Part shown: in pieces, positions 1-6,122 of the stretch | How the letters are laid out: each line of letters starts with the position of its first letter | Position numbering within the stretch: position 1 is the first letter of the stretch | NCBI GenBank assembly: GCA_904394975.1 | Contig: CAJFNQ010000021.1 | Span: forward strand, 1 to 19,317 | DNA: 19,317 nt | Reading direction: 5' to 3' | Source: Metaruminococcus_A gallistercoris | Lineage (GTDB): Bacteria > Bacillota > Clostridia > Oscillospirales > Ruminococcaceae | Notes under the pieces: model-generated | Told to the model about the DNA's origin: nothing | The model's database searches: none | What the model saw: only the letters and a program-made list of their open reading frames with translations | Program-made: the position numbers and the translations under genes

Positions 1-1
1 A

Positions 2-214
2 CATTGGGGCGGCGAAATTGAGTTTGTCTGGAATGGTATCACTTACGGCGTGATTCGGTATGGCACGAATAACAAAATTACGATTTACGTGGCGAACAGA
101 CCTGAAACTGAGAAAGTCTGTGAAACTGCAGATGATGCATTAGAGTATATGGTCGGAAACGATCGCCTGCGCGATGTGATTACTAAAGTAACTGTTATTT
201 CTCGATCAATTTAG
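2..214 (+). CDS. Partial immunity-like protein, copy 1 (C-terminal 70 residues)
   Basis: The open frame enters from the left edge and ends at TAG 212-214, so only the C-terminus is present. It contains a GGEIEFVWNG block and ends with a LEYMVGNDRLRDVIT segment. Both blocks recur in the two downstream copies ending at 908 and 1432, so the three are paralogues. The C-terminal 20 or so residues are almost identical while the middle is diverged, which is typical of tandem immunity genes of polymorphic toxin systems. I do not recognise a named Pfam immunity family. The role (binding and neutralising a toxin tip in the cytoplasm) is inferred from the array layout, not shown by a motif. The missing N-terminus and any toxin gene lie outside the window. 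Confidence 0.75.
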   Translation, partial: HWGGEIEFVWNGITYGVIRYGTNNKITIYVANRPETEKVCETADDALEYMVGNDRLRDVITKVTVISRSI

Positions 215-224
215 GACAAAAGCC

Positions 225-593
225 TTGTTTGCTGCGTGCAAACCGTTGATTGGAGGTACATGGAGCAGTGATTATGATGCAATAGCACCCTATCGGATTG
301 GAAAAGGCGGCGGAAGTGCCTATGGCGGACAATGGAAGCCCTCTAAACCGGAAGATGAGCATTTCATTGGAAAACTGGGTGAAACAAAATATTCCTATAC
401 GTCAAAAGTAGAACTGATTGAAACACTAATTGGCGCTGACGGGAAAGCATATTTGGAAATTCATTATACAGACCATGGCTTTCCCAAGTACCATGAGGTT
501 CCACACCAACATAGCATCATATGGGATCAGTCATGGTTTCACTTTGGCAAAGAACAAACTGTCAAGAACTTTTTGTGCGGGAGGAATACTAAA
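225..593 (+). pseudogene. Toxin-tip remnant preceding immunity copy 2
   Basis: An open frame starts at TTG 225, only 10 bases after the stop of copy 1, with no Shine-Dalgarno in front. It runs in frame into the next immunity gene. The translation is rich in Gly, His and aromatic residues and contains HYTDHGFPKYHEVPHQHSII followed by WD. This His-rich DHG...PH.H pattern resembles the extreme C-termini of Rhs/YD-repeat and other polymorphic toxins, though I cannot name the family. The lack of a proper start, export domain or repeat region suggests a displaced C-terminal cassette of a longer toxin, not a complete gene. Alternatively, 225-908 is translated as one 227-residue fusion. The call rests on motif resemblance and position. 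Confidence 0.45.
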
Positions 594-908
594 ATGGCTA
601 CATGGGTGGGCACAAACAGCTTTGAAGATAACCGTTTTAAATCGATTAGCGATTTCAAGCAGTGTATGCGGCGCGGCGGCGAGGTCCAGTTTGAGTGGAA
701 TGGTGTGATGTACTGCTGCTTTGGCCGTATTTCTTCTGCGGCAGATTCAGCGCCTAAAATGGTGATCTGTCAGGCTGGCTCTGTTGAAGTAAACACTCGT
801 ACGGAGAAATGGTGTGATACCGCCGATGAAATTCTGGAATATATGGTTGGAAACGATCGTCTGCGTGATGTAATTACACAAGTAAAAGTGTGGGAGCGTA
901 CGATTTAA
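594..908 (+). CDS. Immunity-like protein, copy 2 (104 aa)
   Basis: ATG 594 is chosen over the upstream TTG 225 because GGGAGG at 579-584 lies 9 bases before it, and because homology to the sister copies begins just downstream (FKSISDF here, FKTISEF in copy 3). The protein carries the shared blocks GGEVQFEWNG (residues ~28-37) and LEYMVGNDRLRDVITQV near the C-terminus. It is small and has no signal peptide or membrane segment, so it is probably cytoplasmic. By position, directly after a toxin-tip-like stub, it is probably a cognate immunity protein. It contains several Cys residues, including a CC pair, that the other copies lack. The specific family is not recognised. Confidence 0.65.
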   Translation: MATWVGTNSFEDNRFKSISDFKQCMRRGGEVQFEWNGVMYCCFGRISSAADSAPKMVICQAGSVEVNTRTEKWCDTADEILEYMVGNDRLRDVITQVKVWERTI

Positions 909-961
909 GATGAAACAACAATCTTTAAAGGATTCTTTGCTATAGCACTGAAATACAGGAC

Positions 962-1150
962 AAAATTTTTTTGACCCACCCAATACTGTCCAGAGATATT
1001 ATCTCCAATTACGGAAAGGTGGGTACTGGGTTACAGTATGACCATCTGGTCACTTGGGATAATCCTGATGAACACCCACAAAAAGGGGCAACAATTAATT
1101 ACCCGGAGGGTGCTCCGGATTTAACGCAATATGTGAAAGAGGTCTGGCTT
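962..1150 (+). pseudogene. Toxin-tip remnant preceding immunity copy 3
   Basis: An open frame without a convincing start (TTG 971, no Shine-Dalgarno) runs in frame into immunity copy 3. It encodes a short stub containing YDHLVTWDNPDEHP and then GATINYPEGAPDL. Proline/glycine-rich endings of the form H.I.WD...HP..G..INYP.GAP are common at the extreme C-termini of polymorphic toxins; this comparison is from memory, not an alignment. The stub has no sequence similarity to the copy 2 stub except the H.(I/V).WD core, as expected if different toxin tips were successively inserted in front of related immunity genes. It is probably a non-functional relic. Confidence 0.4.
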
Positions 1151-1432
1151 ATGGAGACAAACTTTATTCCGTATATTCCGGAAGCATATCGTTTTAAAAC
1201 CATCAGTGAATTTAAAACCAGTATGTGTTACGGCGCAGAAGTTGTTATAGAATGGAAGGGGAAAGAATACGGTATTTGGTCAGAAAATGGTGTTATTCGG
1301 ATTACCTGTTCTGCTTTTCCAAACGAGAGTCGTATATTTGAGAATGCCGATGCAGCACTTGAATATTTAGTGGGTTCTGATCGTCTGCGTGATGTGATCA
1401 CGCAGGTCACTGTACTTGACCGCACGATTTAA
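1151..1432 (+). CDS. Immunity-like protein, copy 3 (93 aa)
   Basis: ATG 1151 is preceded by an AAAGAGGT Shine-Dalgarno about 7 bases upstream. The protein begins METNFIPYIPEAYRF and carries the same FKTISEFK, GAEVVIEWKGKEY and LEYLVGSDRLRDVITQV blocks as the two preceding copies, ending DRTI. It has no membrane segment or signal peptide. It is 11 residues shorter than copy 2, the difference lying in the N-terminus and the middle. As the last unit of the tandem array, it is followed by the same AAGATGAAAC string that follows copy 2. It is probably an immunity protein matched to the stub upstream; no named family is recognised. An open reading frame starting at TTG 971 would give 153 residues, but that start has no ribosome-binding site. 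Confidence 0.65.
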   Translation: METNFIPYIPEAYRFKTISEFKTSMCYGAEVVIEWKGKEYGIWSENGVIRITCSAFPNESRIFENADAALEYLVGSDRLRDVITQVTVLDRTI

Positions 1433-1756
1433 GTTAAGATGAAACCTTTTCCCATGGTCCGTAAACCACAGTAGATACGCTTTTTCCCTCCGGTTGCATA
1501 GAAAAAAACGGAATCGCGTTGTGTTTTTTCGGCAAAAGAATTGTAGATTGAATGTGTTTCTTTTTTAGTCTCTATAACAGCCACGGCATTTTGTTGAGCC
1601 TCTTAAAAGAATCAAGAACCCCGATGTACAAATTGCACATCGGGGTTCTGCTTATTTTAAATTCAGTGCGATTTTTTCGCGTAAACGCAGGATGACTGAA
1701 TTAAAGCGGTGTTTATATGAGAAAAACTGACGATGATACAAAAAGCAGCTTTGTCC
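1433..1756. other. Intergenic stretch between toxin-immunity array and PadR locus
   Basis: No convincing gene was found here. The stretch is A/T-run rich and contains one strong hairpin (annotated separately at 1615-1649). A minus-strand frame of about 50 codons between roughly 1435 and 1605 has no credible start or Shine-Dalgarno, and its lysine/phenylalanine runs come from the homopolymer tracts. About 100 bases between the hairpin and the DUF1048 pseudogene hold nothing recognisable. Confidence 0.5.
1615..1655. terminator. Bidirectional intrinsic terminator, 13-bp perfect stem
   Basis: AGAACCCCGATGT (1615-1627) pairs perfectly with ACATCGGGGTTCT (1637-1649) around a 9-base loop. It is followed on the plus strand by GCTTATTTTAA, and on the minus strand by TTGATTCTTTTAA. 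It lies between the converging immunity array (plus) and the PadR/DUF1048 unit (minus), so it can end both transcripts. The T-tracts are interrupted, so efficiency is uncertain. Confidence 0.75.
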
Positions 1757-2101
1757 TCATCTGTTTTTCCCGACCTTTTTTATGATATTTCGGTTAAGCG
1801 CTTCTCTCCGTTTTCCGGTGCTGGTTTTCACCGTGCTTAACAGGTCGTCGCAGAACGCCGCAACATCCTCGCCGGTGACTGAAAGGACCGGCTTCCCGTT
1901 TGCCGCGCCGGATTCAAACAGGTCAATGAGTTCGTATTGTGCTTTTAAAATGTCATCGCCTGTTCCGGCAACAAAGCTTCACATATAGGTTTGAATCTGT
2001 TCGTAAACGTAGCGGTAATCATCCGGCAGCGCTTTGATGCGCGCGGTCATCTGGTGATATTCTTTTTTATCGCCGATCACTTTTTTAATAAACTCGATCA
2101 T
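1757..2101 (-). pseudogene. DUF1048-family protein gene broken by an in-frame TGA
   Basis: Reading from ATG 2101-2099, the frame gives MIEFIKKVIGDKKEYHQMTA and continues through residue 40. It then meets TGA at 1979-1981 and resumes in the same frame (SFVAGTGDD..., VTGEDVAAFCDDLL...) to TGA 1757-1759, 114 codons in all. The two parts together make one full-length DUF1048 protein, a small family of unknown function usually encoded next to PadR regulators. In that family the position after the YM pair is normally tryptophan (YMWKF or similar), so one G-to-A change from TGG explains the stop. The start overlaps the end of padR by 17 bases and has an AAAGGAG site, so the pair was translationally coupled. 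UGA ends other genes here, so recoding is unlikely. Confidence 0.85.
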
Positions 2102-2426
2102 TTGAGCGTTCTCCTTTCAGCTTATCAATTCTGCAGGCAATAAAATCCCATCGTTCCCAAAAACTGCGCAGCTTTTCTTCTCCCGCAGGGGTGAGTGTGT
2201 AAAATTTGCGCGGCGGGCCGATTTCGGAAGCCTTTTTTTGGGTGGATGCCAACCCGTTCTTTTCCAGCCGCAGCAGGATGGTATAAACGGTGCCTTCCAC
2301 CACATCGGAAAAACCCATTGCGTTCAACCGGCGGGTGATCTCATAACCGTAGGTTTCTCCCCGGCTGATCAGTTCCAGAACGCAGCCTTCCAGGATTCCT
2401 TTTAACAATTCGGTGAGATGTTCCAT
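2085..2426 (-). CDS. PadR-family transcriptional regulator (113 aa)
   Basis: This is a small winged-helix DNA-binding repressor of the PadR type, at the family's usual length for the short subfamily. The diagnostic pattern is visible: LLKGILEGCVLELI (helix 1), then ETYGYEITRRL, then VVEGTVYTILLRLEKNGL (recognition helix and wing), then GPPRKFYTLTPAGEEKL. The C-terminal dimerisation part is short. It lies in one transcript with the broken DUF1048 gene, which starts inside its 3' end. Such pairs commonly autoregulate and control a nearby transporter or envelope function. Here no transporter follows, and the partner is a pseudogene. A promoter with an overlapping inverted repeat sits directly upstream, consistent with autoregulation. 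The effector is unknown. Confidence 0.92.
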   Translation of the reverse strand: MEHLTELLKGILEGCVLELISRGETYGYEITRRLNAMGFSDVVEGTVYTILLRLEKNGLASTQKKASEIGPPRKFYTLTPAGEEKLRSFWERWDFIACRIDKLKGERSNDRVY

Positions 2427-2455
2427 ATTGTGCCCCTTTCGCCGAATAAATCCAG

Positions 2456-2497
2456 TATATTGTATTACAAGCTACCGGTATATAGCAACACAATATA
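2456..2497. promoter_or_regulatory. Inverted repeat over the padR promoter, candidate PadR operator
   Basis: TATATTGT (2456-2463) is repeated as its complement ACAATATA (2490-2497), with a further GCTA/TAGC pair inside flanking CCGGTATA. The repeat spans the -10 element and the predicted start of the padR transcript, a position where binding would block transcription. PadR proteins are known to autoregulate through such dyads; that this one binds here is inference. Confidence 0.45.
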
Positions 2498-2510
2498 GAG
2501 TGAGTGTCAA
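2482..2510 (-). promoter_or_regulatory. Sigma-A promoter of padR
   Basis: On the minus strand TTGACA (2510-2505) is followed, after exactly 17 bases, by TGCTAT (2487-2482). The -35 is perfect and the -10 matches four of six consensus positions. The predicted start lies near 2475, giving a leader of about 50 bases before the padR ATG. Confidence 0.75.
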
Positions 2511-2558
2511 GGGTGGCAGAACAGGGAATTTCTCCCGATTTTTTGAATATGCGTAAAC

Positions 2559-2590
2559 GAAAAAGCGCACGGTTTTCCGTGCGCTTTTTC
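2559..2590 (-). terminator. Intrinsic terminator of the DUF4317-DUF1284 operon
   Basis: A 14-bp perfect stem (2559-2572 with 2577-2590) closes a TTTT loop. It starts at the base after the DUF1284 stop codon on the minus strand and includes A5/T5 tracts, so it can act in both directions. Confidence 0.88.
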
Positions 2591-2992
2591 CTATTCTTCA
2601 CCCTGTTCCAGAGAGGAACAGAGACTGTTCCATTCACAACAGCCGCAGATTTCGCCCCGCTTTCCCGGTTTCAGGATGTTCTGATCGACCTTTCGTTTGA
2701 ATTCCTTCCAGGAAAGTGTGGTTTCAGCTGATAGGCCGCAGCGTGATAATACCGCGTCATCGAAGGTTTTGACCAACGCGGCGTCTTTACATTGAACGCC
2801 GTCATAATTCGGGCAGGCGGAGCAAACGTCATCCGCGTGGTCGATTAGCAGGATTGAGGGATTCTCTTTCAGCTGTTCAAATATGCGGTTCATGTTTTCC
2901 GTAAAAGCCTCACTGTATCCTTTGCCGCGGAAAAAAGAAAAGCACAGTCCATGGTGCGCCCGGATGCGCAAGCTGTTTTCCTGTTCAATCAT
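2591..2992 (-). CDS. DUF1284 family protein, cysteine-rich (133 aa)
   Basis: The RIRAHHGLCFSFFRGKGYS opening (residues 10-28) and the cysteine pattern identify DUF1284, a family of unknown function found in archaea and Firmicutes. Cysteines lie at about 17, 57, 60, 68, 85, 116, 118, 119 and 125, including C-x2-C-x7-C and C-x-C-C-x5-C. With the histidines of RAHH, these suggest a metal or iron-sulfur site; that is inference. The start ATG overlaps the TGA of the upstream DUF4317 gene by four bases (ATGA), so the two are translationally coupled. There is no signal peptide or membrane segment, so it is probably cytoplasmic. The stop is directly followed by a terminator, making it the last gene of the operon. 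Confidence 0.85.
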   Translation of the reverse strand: MIEQENSLRIRAHHGLCFSFFRGKGYSEAFTENMNRIFEQLKENPSILLIDHADDVCSACPNYDGVQCKDAALVKTFDDAVLSRCGLSAETTLSWKEFKRKVDQNILKPGKRGEICGCCEWNSLCSSLEQGEE

Positions 2993-4143
2993 TGCTGCTT
3001 GTCCTCCGCTTTTGGCTTTTGAATCTGTACCCGCACACCGTTTACTTCTACATCTTCATCTGCGCGGATCAAAATGTATTTTACCCCGTGGATGACCTGG
3101 GTGTCGATGAGGTGGCTGCATTCCGGTTTGACTTGAATGGAAACATCCGGCGTGCGAATCTCCAGCCGGCTTCCGGTGATATTGCGGGGGCTGAGTTCCG
3201 CGTCCGCACCGAACGCTTCATCATATTTTTGGGAAAACCGTTCAACCGTCTCGTCCGGAAGGTCACATCCTTTAAGCACCTGTGTTACGGTGCTTTTCGA
3301 AAAGAGCAGGGGAGAAGGATCTTTGCTTGCCTTGTGTTCTTCGGTCATTTCCTGAAACCGTTCGTGAACCGCTTCCAGCACCTCATAACTGCAATGGTCG
3401 CCCAGCGAGCTTTCCAGTACGGTGCCGAAGGTTTCTTTTTGCTCGGCGGCCGACATGGGTGCTTCGCAGCGGAAAATTGTCTGAATAAACGCTTCGTGGC
3501 TTTCCGATGCGCTGCGGGAGTAGGCGAGCGCATTGTAAAGGTTGGTGCTCCGGTCATCGAAAGCGGGGAACAGGAAACCCAGTTCCGGCACGGACAGAAC
3601 CCAGTCGGCGGTGCGGTTGTGCAGCATGTTGTCGGATGCCTGATAGCTCAAAGCGGGCTTGGTCATCTTCACCGGGCAGATGCTGCACAGAATGTAGGAA
3701 AATACTTCGGAAGAAGCGTCGTCCAGCGTTTCGCCGTCACCGGAGCGGAAGGGAACGTCGTAGCGGTCGTGAGCCAGCAGGATCATGTAATTCCCCTCCA
3801 GCGAGACGGAGTCGATGATTCGCTGGTATAAGGTCTGCAAAGCGGTTTCATCTTCCAGAGAAGAGTCGCGCAGAGCCATTAGCAGCCTGTGTTCGTCGCT
3901 GTCCGCTACCTGCTGGGTGGTAAACGTGATATCAAGTAGGTTTTTGTTGAGCGTGCCGGACAGGGTGCGCTTGAGCACCGTCAGTATCTGTTCGGCTTCC
4001 TCTTGCGGCGTAATCAAGAGTGACTGGTTGAATTGGGTGATGATTTCCCTTTGTTCATTGACATAACAGCCGCGCACATGGGTAATGTTGCTTTTTTCCG
4101 GGCGGAAGCGGCGGCGGATTTCTGAAATTTCTCTTTCGTTCAT
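2989..4143 (-). CDS. DUF4317 family protein (384 aa)
   Basis: A soluble protein beginning MNEREISEIRRRFRPEKSNI, matching the DUF4317 family that is common in Clostridia and has no known function. ATG 4143 is preferred over the upstream ATG at 4194 because GGAG lies about 8 bases before it and family members begin with this REISEIRRR segment. Visible features are a conserved N-terminal region including HVRGCYVNE, a central region with CSICPVK and SVPELGFLFPAFDDRSTN, and an acidic C-terminal part ending in a Lys/Gln-rich tail. No catalytic motif or membrane segment is recognised. It is the first gene of a two-gene operon with DUF1284. A probable extended -10 promoter lies near 4193, divergent from the MATE promoter at 4261. 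Confidence 0.85.
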   Translation of the reverse strand: MNEREISEIRRRFRPEKSNITHVRGCYVNEQREIITQFNQSLLITPQEEAEQILTVLKRTLSGTLNKNLLDITFTTQQVADSDEHRLLMALRDSSLEDETALQTLYQRIIDSVSLEGNYMILLAHDRYDVPFRSGDGETLDDASSEVFSYILCSICPVKMTKPALSYQASDNMLHNRTADWVLSVPELGFLFPAFDDRSTNLYNALAYSRSASESHEAFIQTIFRCEAPMSAAEQKETFGTVLESSLGDHCSYEVLEAVHERFQEMTEEHKASKDPSPLLFSKSTVTQVLKGCDLPDETVERFSQKYDEAFGADAELSPRNITGSRLEIRTPDVSIQVKPECSHLIDTQVIHGVKYILIRADEDVEVNGVRVQIQKPKAEDKQQ

Positions 4144-4192
4144 GAGCGATTCTCCATTCATGCAATTCGGCGTGAAATTTGCCGGGCTTTTC

Positions 4193-4221
4193 ATTATACC
4201 ATAAAATGCGGTTTGTATATA
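4193..4221 (-). promoter_or_regulatory. Probable promoter of the DUF4317 operon (extended -10)
   Basis: On the minus strand TATAAT (4198-4193) is preceded by TGG, an extended -10. The -35 region is weak (TATACA with 15-base spacing or TATATA with 17). The start would fall near 4186, about 43 bases before the ATG at 4143. Confidence 0.5.
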
Positions 4222-4260
4222 GGGTGGAAAAGGGGCGAATCATGGGAGAATCGATGTTAG

Positions 4261-4289
4261 TTGACAGAAAATTTGATTTCTATTATAAT
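4261..4289 (+). promoter_or_regulatory. Perfect consensus sigma-A promoter of the first MATE gene
   Basis: TTGACA (4261-4266), a 17-base spacer, and TATAAT (4284-4289): both hexamers and the spacing match consensus. The predicted start is near 4296, just before a small hairpin in the leader. Confidence 0.85.
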
Positions 4290-4298
4290 ACCATCTGG

Positions 4299-4327
4299 AA
4301 TGCTGCGCTTTAAGCAGCATTATTTTT
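4299..4327 (+). promoter_or_regulatory. Leader hairpin with T-tract upstream of the MATE gene
   Basis: AATGCTGC (4299-4306) pairs with GCAGCATT (4314-4321) around a 7-base loop and is followed by TATTTTTG. It begins within a few bases of the predicted transcription start, so it would be the very 5' end of the mRNA. It could be a weak attenuator or a 5' stabilising stem. It is too short for a known riboswitch. Confidence 0.5.
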
Positions 4328-4375
4328 GTAATAACCGTTTTTGATAAATTGTTGTGTCAGGAAAAGGAGTATGAT

Positions 4376-5779
4376 TTGGTGGAAGAAAGTACCGTTAGAA
4401 AAGACAATAAGATGGGAGTCATGCCCGTAAACAAGCTTCTTTTAAATATGTCCATCCCTATGATGATCTCCATGCTGGTTCAGGCGCTTTATAACGTGGT
4501 TGACAGCATGTTTGTCGCCCAAATCAGCGAGGACGCTTTAACGGCGGTATCTCTTGCCTTTCCGGCGCAGAACCTGATGATTTCTGTCGCGATCGGTACA
4601 GGTGTTGGTGTGAATGCCCTGCTTTCCAAAAGCCTGGGGCAGAAAAATTATGAACTCGCGAATAATACGGCTAAGAACGGTGTGTTTTTAGCATTGTGCA
4701 GCTTTGTGGCGTTCGCGCTTCTGGGCGGATTCTTTTCTGAGATCTTCTTCCGCGCGCAGACCAGTGAAGATATTATCGTGCGTTACGGTGTGGATTATCT
4801 TGTGGTTTGTTCGGTGTTTTCGTTTGGTTTGTTTGGGCAGATCATTTTTGAGCGTCTGCTTCAATCCACCGGTAAAACATTTTACACGATGATTACGCAG
4901 GGAACAGGGGCCATCATCAATATCATCTTTGACCCGATTATGATTTTCGGCTTGTTCGGATTCCCGGAAATGGGAATCGCCGGCGCTGCTGCCGCAACGG
5001 TGTTCGGGCAGATCGTTGCCATGCTGCTTGCTATTTTTATCAATCATAAAAAGAACGAGGAAGTTCGTCTTTCGTTCCGCGGGTTCCGTCCGCAGGGAAA
5101 CATTATCCGGCGGATTTATGCGGTCGGTGTTCCGTCTATCATTATGTCGGCGATTGGTTCAGTCATGACTTTTGGTTTGAACAAGATTTTGATTGCGTTT
5201 TCCACAACGGCAACTGCGGTATTCGGTGTTTATTTTAAATTGCAGAGCTTTGCGTTCATGCCGGTCTTTGGGCTGAACAACGGCATGGTGCCGATCATTG
5301 CGTTCAACTACGGCGCACAGAATCCAAAACGGATTACCAAAACCATTCGGCTGAGTGTGTTGTATGCGGTCAGCATTATGCTTGTGGCACTGCTTGTTGT
5401 TCAGATTATTCCGGACAAGCTTCTTCTCGTTTTTAACGCTTCGGAAAATATGCTGAAAATCGGCGAACCGGCACTGCGTATCATCAGCCTCAGCTTTTTG
5501 TTAGCAGGTTTCGGCGTTGTCTCTTCTTCGGTGTTCCAGGCGCTTTCTCATGGTATTATGAGCCTGATGGTTTCATTGATTCGTCAGCTTGTTGTACTGC
5601 TTCCGGTTGCGTTTTTCCTTTCGCTCACCGGTGTGCTGGAACTGGTTTGGTGGGCATTCCCAATCGCAGAGCTCTTTTCCGCGGCTTTGTGTGTGATTTT
5701 CCTTCGCCATGTTTATCATAAAGAAATAAACCCTCTTTACGCTTTACAGAATGAACAGAATTGTGAAACAGCACAATAA
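4376..5779 (+). CDS. MATE-family multidrug efflux transporter (about 467 aa)
   Basis: A 12-helix membrane antiporter that exports organic cations or drugs using a Na+ or H+ gradient, of the MepA-like branch. After a short polar N-terminus come PVNKLLLNMSIPMMISML and LYNVVDSMFVAQISEDALTA, the typical first-helix signature, and a second repeat begins near the middle (AVGVPSIIMSAIGSVM, VFGLNNGMVPIIAFNYGA). Length is normal for MATE. The start is TTG 4376 or GTG 4379: AAGGAG at 4364-4369 is 6 or 9 bases upstream, and the in-frame TTG at 4349 overlaps no ribosome site. It is a single-gene unit with its own consensus promoter, leader hairpin and terminator. The substrate cannot be read from sequence. 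A second, only distantly similar MATE gene lies at 16063. Confidence 0.92.
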   Translation: MVEESTVRKDNKMGVMPVNKLLLNMSIPMMISMLVQALYNVVDSMFVAQISEDALTAVSLAFPAQNLMISVAIGTGVGVNALLSKSLGQKNYELANNTAKNGVFLALCSFVAFALLGGFFSEIFFRAQTSEDIIVRYGVDYLVVCSVFSFGLFGQIIFERLLQSTGKTFYTMITQGTGAIINIIFDPIMIFGLFGFPEMGIAGAAAATVFGQIVAMLLAIFINHKKNEEVRLSFRGFRPQGNIIRRIYAVGVPSIIMSAIGSVMTFGLNKILIAFSTTATAVFGVYFKLQSFAFMPVFGLNNGMVPIIAFNYGAQNPKRITKTIRLSVLYAVSIMLVALLVVQIIPDKLLLVFNASENMLKIGEPALRIISLSFLLAGFGVVSSSVFQALSHGIMSLMVSLIRQLVVLLPVAFFLSLTGVLELVWWAFPIAELFSAALCVIFLRHVYHKEINPLYALQNEQNCETAQ

Positions 5780-5792
5780 TGTTTCAGCTTTT

Positions 5793-5819
5793 GCCGCCGA
5801 AAGGCGGCTTTTGTTTTTG
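5793..5819 (+). terminator. Terminator after the first MATE gene
   Basis: GCCGCC (5793-5798), a GAAA tetraloop, GGCGGC (5803-5808), then TTTTGTTTTTG. A short GC-only stem with a T-tract 13 bases after the stop codon. Confidence 0.88.
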
Positions 5820-5820
5820 A

Positions 5821-6122
5821 GTATACATTCATCGGCGTTCGTGGTATGATACAGACGAATCAATCAGTGGTGATGATGCCTGTGAAGCGGTTGCTTTGGG
5901 TGTTTTGCTTATCGGTCTGGATTTGGGCGGGTGCAATCATCCCACCAATGAATGAAAAAGCACGGTTTGTGCTTGAAACCGAAAACGCGTATGCGGTTTT
6001 GGACTGCCTTCGGCGGGACGTTTTTTTAAAGTCGAAGTGTAAACAGCGGCGTTTGCGGCATTAGCGAAGATGATGAAAACGCTGCTTAAAACGGTTTGAA
6101 GAAGTGAAAGGAAGTGTTTGGT
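5821..6122 (+). other. Leader/intergenic stretch before the zinc alcohol dehydrogenase gene
   Basis: About 300 bases without a convincing gene. TGGTATGAT at 5842-5850 is a possible extended -10 promoter, although no good -35 sits 17 bases upstream. A 72-codon frame (ATG 5846 to 6064) overlaps that -10, has only a poor ribosome site and no recognisable domain, though its start is hydrophobic (RLLWVFCLSVWIWAGAII). No known riboswitch or operator was recognised. Confidence 0.4.

Noticed and set aside
1435..1605. Minus-strand frame of about 50 codons after the immunity array
   Set aside because: It has no credible start or Shine-Dalgarno. It directly follows a terminator on that strand, and the Lys/Phe content comes from homopolymer tracts.
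2992..3831. 279-codon plus-strand frame over DUF4317
   Set aside because: It is a shadow of the DUF4317 gene. There is no start signal or domain.
5846..6064. 72-codon frame with a hydrophobic start before the zinc alcohol dehydrogenase
   Set aside because: The ATG overlaps a likely -10 element, the ribosome site is poor and the tail is unlike a protein family. I kept it only as a note in the intergenic entry.
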